Source: Streptomyces barringtoniae (lineage in GTDB: Bacteria > Actinomycetota > Actinomycetes > Streptomycetales > Streptomycetaceae). From it: a DNA stretch of 64,000 nt. Below the pieces are notes generated by a model. That model worked only from the letters and a program-made list of their open reading frames with translations, had not been told where the DNA came from and ran no database searches. Positions 41,760 through 49,546 of this stretch are shown here, one piece after another (position 1 is the stretch's first letter; each line of letters opens with the position of its first letter). Both the position numbers and the translations under genes were made by a program. The stretch covers positions 143,715 through 207,714 of the forward strand of contig NZ_JAJHNP010000017.1 in the NCBI RefSeq assembly GCF_020819595.1. The letters are read 5' to 3'.

Positions 41760-43705
41760 GCGAGCGCGACGACCGTCTCTTCGATCTCGTCCGGGCCGCC
41801 ACCGTCCATTTCCTCCCCGCCGACGGGAAGGACGGCCCTTTATGGGGCAGCGGTTTCTTCGTCGCGCCCGGCTGGGTGCTCACCGCCGCCCATGTGCTGC
41901 GCCCGCACCTCGTGGCGGACCGCACGACCGTCTTCCGGGTGCGCGGCGAGGGCATCGAGGCCGAGGCCCGCCTCGCGCAATGGCTGCTGACCGATCCACG
42001 CAGCAACAAGGTCCCCATGGCCGAGGACCTGGCCCTGGTCCGGCTGGCCGACGAGCACCCGCACGAGTGTGTGTGGCTCACCGACCGGGCCGCCCGCCAC
42101 TCCGGCGCACTCAAGGCCTGCGGGTACTACCCGGGCCCGCCCGAGGCCCACTTCCGCATCGTGGACGCCGAGATCAACGGCCACGAGGACACGTACGGGC
42201 TGATCATCAAGCCCGACATCGACTTCCCGAGCGGCATGTCGGGCGGCCCGCTGCTCGACCCCGGCACGGGAGCCGTCGTCGGGCTGATCAAGTCGCGGCG
42301 CAAGGAGAAGGACGGCGGCAAGGCGGTGGCGATCGCCGCGCTGCGCCGGTTCGGGGAGACGTACCGCGAGGTCATGACCGCCCACGACCGCTGGCACGGC
42401 GAGGAGCCGGTCTCGGAGACCGGGGACAACTGGATCGACCTCCAGTGCGGCCCGGCGGCCGACCCGGGCGCGGTCTGGACGCCCCGCGACCGCCGCAAGG
42501 CGCTCGCCCTGCTCGCCGCGCTGCCGCACCCGCCCGACGAGCCCACCGTCAAGCTCATCGCCAAGGAGGCCCGCAGCGGCAACCAGTGGCCCGGCGGCAC
42601 ACCCGAACTGCGCACCTGGCGCGACGGCCTCGGCCTGCTCTACGAGGGCACCGCCCCGCTCGACCCGCTCGTCTTCCTGCGCTACCTCAGGCTCGTGGAG
42701 GCCCACGCCTGCGCGCGCGACGCCGGGAGTCCCCTCCTGGCCGGCTGGATCACCAAGCGGCTGCGTCACGACACCCGCCGGCACTTCCACGCCATGGTCC
42801 GCGACGTCACCCTCCCCGACGAGCTCCGGCCCCGCCCCGAGGGCAAAGGCCCCGAGCGCGTCGTGATCTCCTACCCCGGCCCGGGCGACGGCCCCGTCGT
42901 GGCCCTGCTGCTCGACCCGGTGATCGGCGCGCAGCCCGTCCGGTTCTTCTGGCAGATCTGGTACGACGACGGAGACGGCCTGCCCGAGGTGCACGAGACG
43001 GACTCCTCGGTGCACGGATACCGGCCCGACGAACTCGTCCAGGCACTCCGTGTCCCCCTCGGCGGACTTCTGGAGTCCAAGGACCGGGAGGGCCACCCCG
43101 TACCGCTCGAGGTCGCTCTGCCCGCCGAGCACTTCGACACCGCCGTGCACCGCTGGCGATTCGCGGACATCGCCGCGCTGAACGACCCCGGACACCTGGG
43201 CGCGCGCCGCCGCCTGGTGCTGCGCGCCCTTGAGCGCCGGGGAGATCCGGACAATCTCTGGCTCGACCGCTGGCGGCACATGGCGGGCGGACGCCGCTTC
43301 CAGGGCTGGCGCATGCCCCCGCCGGGCGCCGTCGACCCCTCCGGCTACCGCACCGCCGAGCGCGACCGCATCCCCGTGATGTGCCGCCCCGCCGGACAGG
43401 GGCCCGGGCGGGTCGCCATGAAGCACGCGCTGAACAGCGGCCACGCCGTCGCGCTGTGGCACATCGGCCCGCACCCGGAGCGTGGCGTATGTCTGCCGGA
43501 GTGCGACACGCTGCACGCGCGCGTGGAGAAGTTCCTGGAGACGCTCGGCTCGCTCGCCGAACTCCCCGACCGGCTGCGGATCGTCCGGCAGGACATCAGC
43601 GAACAGCACCCCGACAGCACCTGGGCCGAACCGCTCGCCCTGCTCTACGACGACCCGCGCCGGCCTCTGCCGGGCGAGGAGACCGATCCGGTGGACGCGC
43701 CGTGA
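41756..43705 (+). CDS. trypsin-like serine protease with VMAP-C-type C-terminus
   Basis: A 649-residue protein without a signal peptide. The N-terminal chymotrypsin fold (about 1-205) has the complete triad His46 (WVLTAAH), Asp91 (EDLALVRL) and Ser162 (SGMSGGP). A helical effector-associated-like segment follows (about 235-345), then a large C-terminal domain (about 365-645) that I assign to VMAP-C, the vWA-MoxR-associated module. Such proteins are thought to be the effector or sensor arm of three-part VMAP/MoxR/vWA systems, here with protease as effector. The domain boundary calls are by pattern only. Confidence 0.8.
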   Translation: MSERDDRLFDLVRAATVHFLPADGKDGPLWGSGFFVAPGWVLTAAHVLRPHLVADRTTVFRVRGEGIEAEARLAQWLLTDPRSNKVPMAEDLALVRLADEHPHECVWLTDRAARHSGALKACGYYPGPPEAHFRIVDAEINGHEDTYGLIIKPDIDFPSGMSGGPLLDPGTGAVVGLIKSRRKEKDGGKAVAIAALRRFGETYREVMTAHDRWHGEEPVSETGDNWIDLQCGPAADPGAVWTPRDRRKALALLAALPHPPDEPTVKLIAKEARSGNQWPGGTPELRTWRDGLGLLYEGTAPLDPLVFLRYLRLVEAHACARDAGSPLLAGWITKRLRHDTRRHFHAMVRDVTLPDELRPRPEGKGPERVVISYPGPGDGPVVALLLDPVIGAQPVRFFWQIWYDDGDGLPEVHETDSSVHGYRPDELVQALRVPLGGLLESKDREGHPVPLEVALPAEHFDTAVHRWRFADIAALNDPGHLGARRRLVLRALERRGDPDNLWLDRWRHMAGGRRFQGWRMPPPGAVDPSGYRTAERDRIPVMCRPAGQGPGRVAMKHALNSGHAVALWHIGPHPERGVCLPECDTLHARVEKFLETLGSLAELPDRLRIVRQDISEQHPDSTWAEPLALLYDDPRRPLPGEETDPVDAP

Positions 43706-43841
43706 ACACCGTCGAGGGCTGGCCGAAAGCACCCGGGTACCACGGCCGGTCCGGGTATGTTCCCAGGGGCCCGTTGCGGGCGCACAACGCCCCCGTCGGC
43801 CAGGACGTGGAATACCACCGACCGTCGGCGAGGAGCGTGTC

Positions 43842-44840
43842 ATGAGCGAGTGGTTCGTCTACCAGGGCATCGGGCAGCCCGATCCGGCCAGGATCGACGC
43901 GCTGCCGGAACCGCCGCCCTGGCGGAGGTTCGACGCTCCGCCCGTCGACTACGAGGTCCCGGAGCTCGACTCCGCCACCCATCGCAGGCTCGGCGAGCGT
44001 ACCGTCCCGTTGCCCGTCCAGGACCCCGACGCCCTCGAACTCGTCAACGCCGCCCTGTACCTGAGGCGCCCCCTGCTCGTCACCGGCGAGCCCGGCGTCG
44101 GCAAGTCCACGCTCGCCCACTCCGTCGCCTACGAACTCGGCCTCGGCCGCGTCCTGGAGTGGCCCGTCGTCAGCCGCAGCGAACTGCGCGACGGCCTCTA
44201 CACCTACGACGCCATCGGCCGTCTCCAGGACGCCCAGCTCCCCGGCGAGGCCGCCGCCCAGGACATCGGCCGGTACATCAAGCTCGGCCCGCTCGGCACC
44301 GCGCTGCTCGCCGCCGACAAGCCCCGGGTGCTGCTCATCGACGAGCTCGACAAGAGCGACATCGACCTGCCGAACGACCTGCTGAACGTCCTGGAGGAAG
44401 GCCGCTTCGCCATTCCCGAGCTGGAGCGCATCGCCGACCGCGCCCCCGAGGTGCGGGTCCTCACCCACGACGGCCGCCGCGTCACCGTGCGGGAGGGCCA
44501 GGTCCGCTGCCGCGCCTTCCCGTTCGTCGTCATGACCAGCAACCGCGAGCGCGAGTTCCCCGCCGCCCTGCTGCGCCGCTGCATTCCGCTCGACCTGAAG
44601 GCCCCGCGCGACGAGCGCCTCGCCGCCCTCGTCCAGGCCCACTTCGGCCAGGGCGCCTACGACGCCAACCACGATCTCGTCGACCGCTTCACCCAGGCCG
44701 AGGCGGACGGCGCGCTGCGCCCCACGGACCAGCTCCTCAATGCCATCTTCCTCGCCCAGCACGCGGCCCGCGAGGCCGGCCAGCGGCGCGAGGAGATCTC
44801 GGAACTGCTGATGCAGCCCCTCGACCGAGGACCGCGCTAG
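43842..44840 (+). CDS. MoxR-family AAA+ ATPase
   Basis: A 332-residue ATPase. Walker A GEPGVGKST is at residues 82-90, Walker B VLLIDELDKSD has Asp167-Glu168, and sensor 1 is VVMTSNRERE. The GRLQDAQ and LRRCIPLDL stretches match MoxR-type modules. These act as chaperone-like remodelers with vWA partners. GAGGAGCG precedes the ATG. It sits between the protease and the giant vWA-containing protein, as in VMAP ternary systems, with three bases to the latter. Confidence 0.9.
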   Translation: MSEWFVYQGIGQPDPARIDALPEPPPWRRFDAPPVDYEVPELDSATHRRLGERTVPLPVQDPDALELVNAALYLRRPLLVTGEPGVGKSTLAHSVAYELGLGRVLEWPVVSRSELRDGLYTYDAIGRLQDAQLPGEAAAQDIGRYIKLGPLGTALLAADKPRVLLIDELDKSDIDLPNDLLNVLEEGRFAIPELERIADRAPEVRVLTHDGRRVTVREGQVRCRAFPFVVMTSNREREFPAALLRRCIPLDLKAPRDERLAALVQAHFGQGAYDANHDLVDRFTQAEADGALRPTDQLLNAIFLAQHAAREAGQRREEISELLMQPLDRGPR

Positions 44841-44843
44841 CCC

Positions 44844-47800
44844 ATGACCTCCCGCACCCCCGGTGACCCGACGAGCGGCGTGAGCCCGGTGCTCACGGCG
44901 CTGGTCGCGCGTATGCGGGACGCGGGGATCGCGCCCGGGGTCGAGGAACTGGCGGATGCGCTGTGGCTGGCGCGGTGGCTTCCGGGACCGGCGCAGCGCT
45001 CAAGGACCGCGGCCGGTCCGCCCCTTGCCCAGGAGCCGTCCGCCGGCACGGGCACGCAGGCCCCGCGACCGGTGCCGTCGGTGCGCCCGCGTGCGGGCGG
45101 CGAGGAGCCCGCACAGCCCGACGGCGCCCGCCTGTTCGCCCCGGGCCCGGGCGGTGACGGCACCGGGACCCGGATGACCCCGGTCCGCGTCCCGGCCGCA
45201 CCGGCGCTGCCTGAACCCCTCGCCCTGCAAAGGGGGTTACGGCCCCTCCAGCGCTACCGCGCGCCCGTACGACCGGTGCCGCGCACCCTCGACGAGCAGG
45301 CCACCGCCGAACGCGCCGCCGAGTCCGGGCTCGTCCTGCCCGTCCTGCGCACCGACCGGCGCCGGGAGGCACGTCTGCTGCTCCTGATGGACGTCTCCAC
45401 CTCGACGGTCGTCTGGCAGCAGGCCCTCGACGAACTCCGCCAGGTCTGCGCCCGCGCCGGCGCCTTCCGCGAGGTGCAGATGCGCTACCTGCACGAGGCG
45501 CCCGGCGGGCTGCCCGGCTGTGCGGCCACCCCGCAGCCGGGTGCCGCGCTCTCCGCGCCGGAGCAGCTCAGCGATCCGACGGGCCGGCGTGTCACGCTGG
45601 TCCTCAGCGACTGCGCCGGGCCCATGTGGCGCAACGGCCGGGTGCAGCGGCTGCTGCACCACTGGGCGGCCACGGCGCCCGTGGCCGTCGTACAGCCGTT
45701 GCCGCAGCGGATGTGGCTGCGGACTCATCTGCCCGCCCGGCGCGGGATGTTGCACCGCAGTGAGGGCCCTGCCGGGTCGCTTCGGTTCCGGCCCGACCGG
45801 GGGCCCGTGGAGGCCGGGGCGCTGCCGGTGCCCGTGCTGGCGCTGCGGCGGGAATCGGTGGAGGGCTGGGCGCGGCTGGTGTCCGGCGCCACGGGGCAGT
45901 CGCTGGCCGCCGCGGCCGGGTGGGTGCGGGCCGACCACCCGGCCTCCGGGGCGCCCTTGCGGGCGGCGCAGGAGCGCGGCGCGGAGGAGCGTGTGCGCGG
46001 GTTCTGGCGCCGGGCGTCCTCCGAGGCGCGGCGGCTGGCGGTGTATCTGTCGGCGGTACCGCTGTATCTGCCGGTGATGCAGCTCGTGCAGCACGCGATG
46101 CTGGCCGGGAGCGGGCCGGACGTCCTGGCCGAGGTGCTGTTGAGCGGCCTGCTGCGGCGGCAGGAGGACGCGGACGACGCGCGGGGCGTGCGGTACTACT
46201 TCCTGCCCGGCGTCGCCTCCGAGCTGCGGTCGCGGCTGACCGTCGAGGAGGTGGAACTGCTCTTCAAACACTGCTCCGAGTACGTGGAGCGGAAGTTCGG
46301 GCGCAGTGCGCGGAACTTCCCCGCGCTGGCCGGGGCGTTTCTGCGGGGAGCGGTACCGCCGGACGGGGAGCTGCCGGCCGTCTCGGGGGAGCGGGAACCG
46401 GCAGGGCTGAGGGCGTTCGCCGAGGTCTCGGCGGCGGTGCTGCGGGATCTGGGCGCGCGGTTGCCGCCGCTGCCGGTGGCCGTGGCGGCCGGGCAGACGC
46501 CCGTGGACCTGCTGGAGCTGGGGCGGCGGGCGCTGGCCCGGTTCCACGAGGAGGGCCTCACCCGGGAACTCGACGCGGCGGTGGGGTACTTCGGAGTGGC
46601 GGCGACCGAAGCCCGCTCGGACACCGAGCGGGTCAGCGCCCATGAGGACCTGGCCGACGCGCTGCTCACCCGGTGGCGGGTGCGGCGCGTGGGGGACGAC
46701 CTCAGGGAGGCGTGGGAGGCGGTCGAGGACACTTCGTCCCTCTCCGGGCGACTCGTCCGGGGGCTGGTGTGCTGGACGCAGGCGCAGGAGGTCCGGTACG
46801 CGGGGGTCGACTTCGACGGCATTCCGGACAGCCTGCGGGAGTGGGCTCGCCAGGAGCCGCGGCGGGCCGAGGAGCGGGCTCTGCGCGTGTTGCTGTACGT
46901 GGCCGAGGCGAGCCTCGCGGCCGTCGTGGACGCGAGGGACGCGCCTTCGGAGCGACGCAAGATCGCTGCCGAGGTGCTGACGGACGTGCGGCGCGAGATG
47001 GCGGAGCTGGGACCGGACGAAGGGATCGACGCCGAGTTCTGGTACGTCTGTCACCTGGAGCGGGCCGGCGACGCGGTGGAGGTGTGGCTCGGGGGCCCGG
47101 ACGGGCTGGTCGTACGGGGGCGGCTGTGGCTGGACCTGGCCCGGCAGTATGCGGGCCAGGGGCCGGTCGCCAGGCCGGCACCCGACCGGTGGCGTGCCGA
47201 GTACTGTGCCGCGCGGGCCGGTGACGACCTCGTCGAGGCGGCCGGCAGAGAGACCGCCCTGCCGGACGCGGAGCGCTGCCGGATCTGGCTGGACGCGGCG
47301 GCCGCCATCGAGATCGAGCAGCCCCCACGCGACGACGGCCGGGAGCGGCGGACGCTGGTGTACGCGGTGGAAGAGGCCCTGCGGGCCGCGGGCGACGACG
47401 AGGCGCTCAGATACAAGTGCCACGCGTGGGCCGCGAGGATCTACAGTGACCGCTACGCTCACTCCGCGGACCGCACCCAGCTGGACCGCGCCATCGACGC
47501 GTGGTCGGAGGCCCTGTCGCTGCTCGGCGAGGACGACCCCAGGCGCCCGCGGGTGCTGACCGGCCTCGGCCTGGCGCTGTCGGTCCGCTGGCATGGGTCG
47601 GAAGAGGCCCAGGACGCCTTCAGGAGCGTCGACCATCTGCGCGAGGCCGTCGACCTGTCCCCGCCGGACGATCCCCAGCTGCCCGTGCGGCGCCGGAGTC
47701 TGGCCGACGCGTACATCATGCGCTACCGCCTGACCCGCGTGCTGACCGAGCTGTACGAGGCCGACTGGCTGCTCGGCGAGGCCGTTCGCGGTGCCGAGGG

Positions 47801-48116
47801 CCCGGTGCTGCTCACCCAGTGCTGGAACAGCCGCGCGAACCTGTCCCTGGAGCTGTACGAGCGCACCGGGGCGGTCGTGCACCTGCACACGGCGATCGAC
47901 CGCTACAGCAAGGCCGTCGCATACGCCGAGGAGGCGGGCGACGACGAACTGCTGGCCTTGGCCCTCATGGGGCGAGGCCTGGCACGCGAGCGGCAGGGCA
48001 GGCCCAACACGGCCGGAAGCGACTACGCACGTGCTCAAGGTCTGACCAGCCGCGCGAGCACCGGCGACATCCGCCGGCGCCCCTCCCGCCTGTCCCCCGA
48101 AACGGCCGACGAGTGA
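44844..48116 (+). CDS. SAV_2336-type giant protein with vWA-like domain and TPR-like C-terminus
   Basis: A 1090-residue protein. Segments: an N-terminal SAV_2336-like helical region (1-50), a Pro/Ala/Gly linker (50-125), and a vWA-like domain (about 175-330) with MIDAS motif DVSTS at 183-187 and a second acidic site VTLVLSDCAGPMW. A helical/winged-helix segment follows (about 380-460), then a long alpha-helical, TPR-like half (about 560-1070). It is expected to partner the MoxR ATPase. The stop overlaps the start of the next small gene by four bases (GTGA). Confidence 0.82.
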   Translation: MTSRTPGDPTSGVSPVLTALVARMRDAGIAPGVEELADALWLARWLPGPAQRSRTAAGPPLAQEPSAGTGTQAPRPVPSVRPRAGGEEPAQPDGARLFAPGPGGDGTGTRMTPVRVPAAPALPEPLALQRGLRPLQRYRAPVRPVPRTLDEQATAERAAESGLVLPVLRTDRRREARLLLLMDVSTSTVVWQQALDELRQVCARAGAFREVQMRYLHEAPGGLPGCAATPQPGAALSAPEQLSDPTGRRVTLVLSDCAGPMWRNGRVQRLLHHWAATAPVAVVQPLPQRMWLRTHLPARRGMLHRSEGPAGSLRFRPDRGPVEAGALPVPVLALRRESVEGWARLVSGATGQSLAAAAGWVRADHPASGAPLRAAQERGAEERVRGFWRRASSEARRLAVYLSAVPLYLPVMQLVQHAMLAGSGPDVLAEVLLSGLLRRQEDADDARGVRYYFLPGVASELRSRLTVEEVELLFKHCSEYVERKFGRSARNFPALAGAFLRGAVPPDGELPAVSGEREPAGLRAFAEVSAAVLRDLGARLPPLPVAVAAGQTPVDLLELGRRALARFHEEGLTRELDAAVGYFGVAATEARSDTERVSAHEDLADALLTRWRVRRVGDDLREAWEAVEDTSSLSGRLVRGLVCWTQAQEVRYAGVDFDGIPDSLREWARQEPRRAEERALRVLLYVAEASLAAVVDARDAPSERRKIAAEVLTDVRREMAELGPDEGIDAEFWYVCHLERAGDAVEVWLGGPDGLVVRGRLWLDLARQYAGQGPVARPAPDRWRAEYCAARAGDDLVEAAGRETALPDAERCRIWLDAAAAIEIEQPPRDDGRERRTLVYAVEEALRAAGDDEALRYKCHAWAARIYSDRYAHSADRTQLDRAIDAWSEALSLLGEDDPRRPRVLTGLGLALSVRWHGSEEAQDAFRSVDHLREAVDLSPPDDPQLPVRRRSLADAYIMRYRLTRVLTELYEADWLLGEAVRGAEGPVLLTQCWNSRANLSLELYERTGAVVHLHTAIDRYSKAVAYAEEAGDDELLALALMGRGLARERQGRPNTAGSDYARAQGLTSRASTGDIRRRPSRLSPETADE

Positions 48117-48265
48117 CCCTTCCCACCGACGACACCTGCATACCTCTCCCGGAGATCGCCCCGCCCGACCACACCGACCACCCGGTACTGGCCGCGATCC
48201 TCGCCGAACTCCGGGCACGAGAGGGGGAGTCCACCGTCGTCGCCCACTACGAGGACGCGCCATGA
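48113..48265 (+). CDS. 50-residue peptide, candidate RiPP precursor for the radical SAM enzyme
   Basis: A 50-codon GTG-initiated frame exactly filling the space between the SAV_2336-type gene (GTGA overlap) and the radical SAM gene (ATGA overlap). It begins MTLPTDDTCIPLPEIAPPDH, has a central helix-prone LAAILAELRAREGE, and ends VVAHYEDAP. Position and size match the precursor (FxsA) in FxSxx-type clusters, but the C-terminal FxSxx signature is absent. The HYED aromatic-acidic stretch is a possible cyclophane site. Too short for default gene callers. Coding status rests on the double overlap and codon bias. Confidence 0.72.
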   Translation: MTLPTDDTCIPLPEIAPPDHTDHPVLAAILAELRAREGESTVVAHYEDAP

Positions 48266-49446
48266 CGACCCACCCGGCATGGCCGTACGACACCCTGGAC
48301 ACCCGCGCCCACGAGCCCGTCCCGTTCCGGCAGTTCGTACTGAAGGTGCACGGGCGCTGCAACCTCGACTGCACCTACTGCTACCTCTACCAGGGCCCCG
48401 ACCACGGCTGGCGCGAGCGCCCGCGGAGCACCTCCGCCCGCACCATGCGCCGCACGGCGGCCCGTATCGCCGAGCACGTCCGCACCCACCGCCTCGACGC
48501 CATCCGCATCGAACTCCACGGCGGCGAACCCCTCCTCACCGGCCCCGACCCGGTCCTCGCCTACGCCGACGCGGTACGCGGAGCCGTCGACTGCCAGGTC
48601 ACCGCCACCGTCCAGACGAACGGCACGCGGCTGACGCCCAGGACGCTCGACCGCCTCGCCGACGCCGGCATCCGGGTCGGCCTCAGCCTCGACGGCGGCC
48701 GCCGCGCGCACAACGCCCGCCGCATCGACCACGCCGGCCGCCCCGCCTGGCCCGCCGCCCGCGCGGCGGCCCTACGGCTTGCCGAGCGCCCGGAGTCGTA
48801 CGCCGGAATCCTCTGCACGATCGACCCGACCGCCGATCCGCTCGACGTCTACGGCTCCCTGGTCCGACTGCGCCCGCCGGGCATCGACTTCCTCCTCCCG
48901 CACGCCAACTGGGACACACACGGCCGGTCCCCGGGCAGGCACCGCCCCGCGCCCACCCCCTACGGGGACTGGCTCGCCACCGTCTTCGACGCCTGGTGGG
49001 GCGGGCGGCACCCCGAAGTGCCCACCCGCGTCCGCCTGTTCCAGGAGGTTGCCGCCCTGCTCCTCGGCGCTCCCAGCCGCGCCGAGGCCGTAGGACTGTC
49101 GCCCATGGCGGCCGTCGTCGTGGAGACGGACGGTGCCATCGAGCAGGTCGACGCGCTCAGGTCGGCGTACGCGGGCGCCTCCGAGACCGGGCTGAACGTC
49201 CACCGGCACTCCTTCGACGACGCCCTGCGCCACCCGGGCATCGCCGCACGCCAGTTGGGCGCCCGAGCCCTGGCCGCCGAATGCCTGGGCTGTCCCGTGG
49301 GGAAGGTGTGCGGAGGCGGGAACTACGTGCACCGGTACGCTCCTGGGACAGGGTTCCGGCACCCCAGTGTCTACTGCGCCGATCTGGAGCGGCTCATCCG
49401 GCACGTCGCGCACCGCCTGGAGCGCACGACCGCACCGATGACCTGA
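48262..49446 (+). CDS. FxsB-like radical SAM/SPASM peptide maturase
   Basis: A 394-residue enzyme. The radical SAM cluster motif is CNLDCTYC (Cys33, Cys37, Cys40), with GGEPL in the SAM-binding ELHGGEPLL. A SPASM-type auxiliary-cluster region lies near the C-terminus (CLGCPVGKVCGGG about 340-352, then YCADL). Relatives (FxsB and other three-residue cyclophane-forming enzymes) crosslink an aromatic side chain to a nearby residue in a ribosomal peptide. The ATG overlaps the peptide gene's stop, so enzyme and peptide are coupled. Confidence 0.85.
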   Translation: MTTHPAWPYDTLDTRAHEPVPFRQFVLKVHGRCNLDCTYCYLYQGPDHGWRERPRSTSARTMRRTAARIAEHVRTHRLDAIRIELHGGEPLLTGPDPVLAYADAVRGAVDCQVTATVQTNGTRLTPRTLDRLADAGIRVGLSLDGGRRAHNARRIDHAGRPAWPAARAAALRLAERPESYAGILCTIDPTADPLDVYGSLVRLRPPGIDFLLPHANWDTHGRSPGRHRPAPTPYGDWLATVFDAWWGGRHPEVPTRVRLFQEVAALLLGAPSRAEAVGLSPMAAVVVETDGAIEQVDALRSAYAGASETGLNVHRHSFDDALRHPGIAARQLGARALAAECLGCPVGKVCGGGNYVHRYAPGTGFRHPSVYCADLERLIRHVAHRLERTTAPMT

Positions 49447-49546
49447 CCGGGAACATGCTCAACACACCACCTCTGAAGCTGATTTGACGCACAATTGAAT
49501 GGCCTGTGCACACTCGTGACCAGGTTCAGTCGAGGGGAACGGCAAG

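Noticed and set aside
48113..48265. Calling the small peptide FxsA
   Set aside because: The defining FxSxx C-terminus is absent, so only the position supports the link; it is reported as a candidate precursor without the symbol.
49484..49512. TTGACG as -35 of a promoter for the NB-ARC/TPR gene
   Set aside because: No convincing -10 at 16-18 bases; left as a possibility only.
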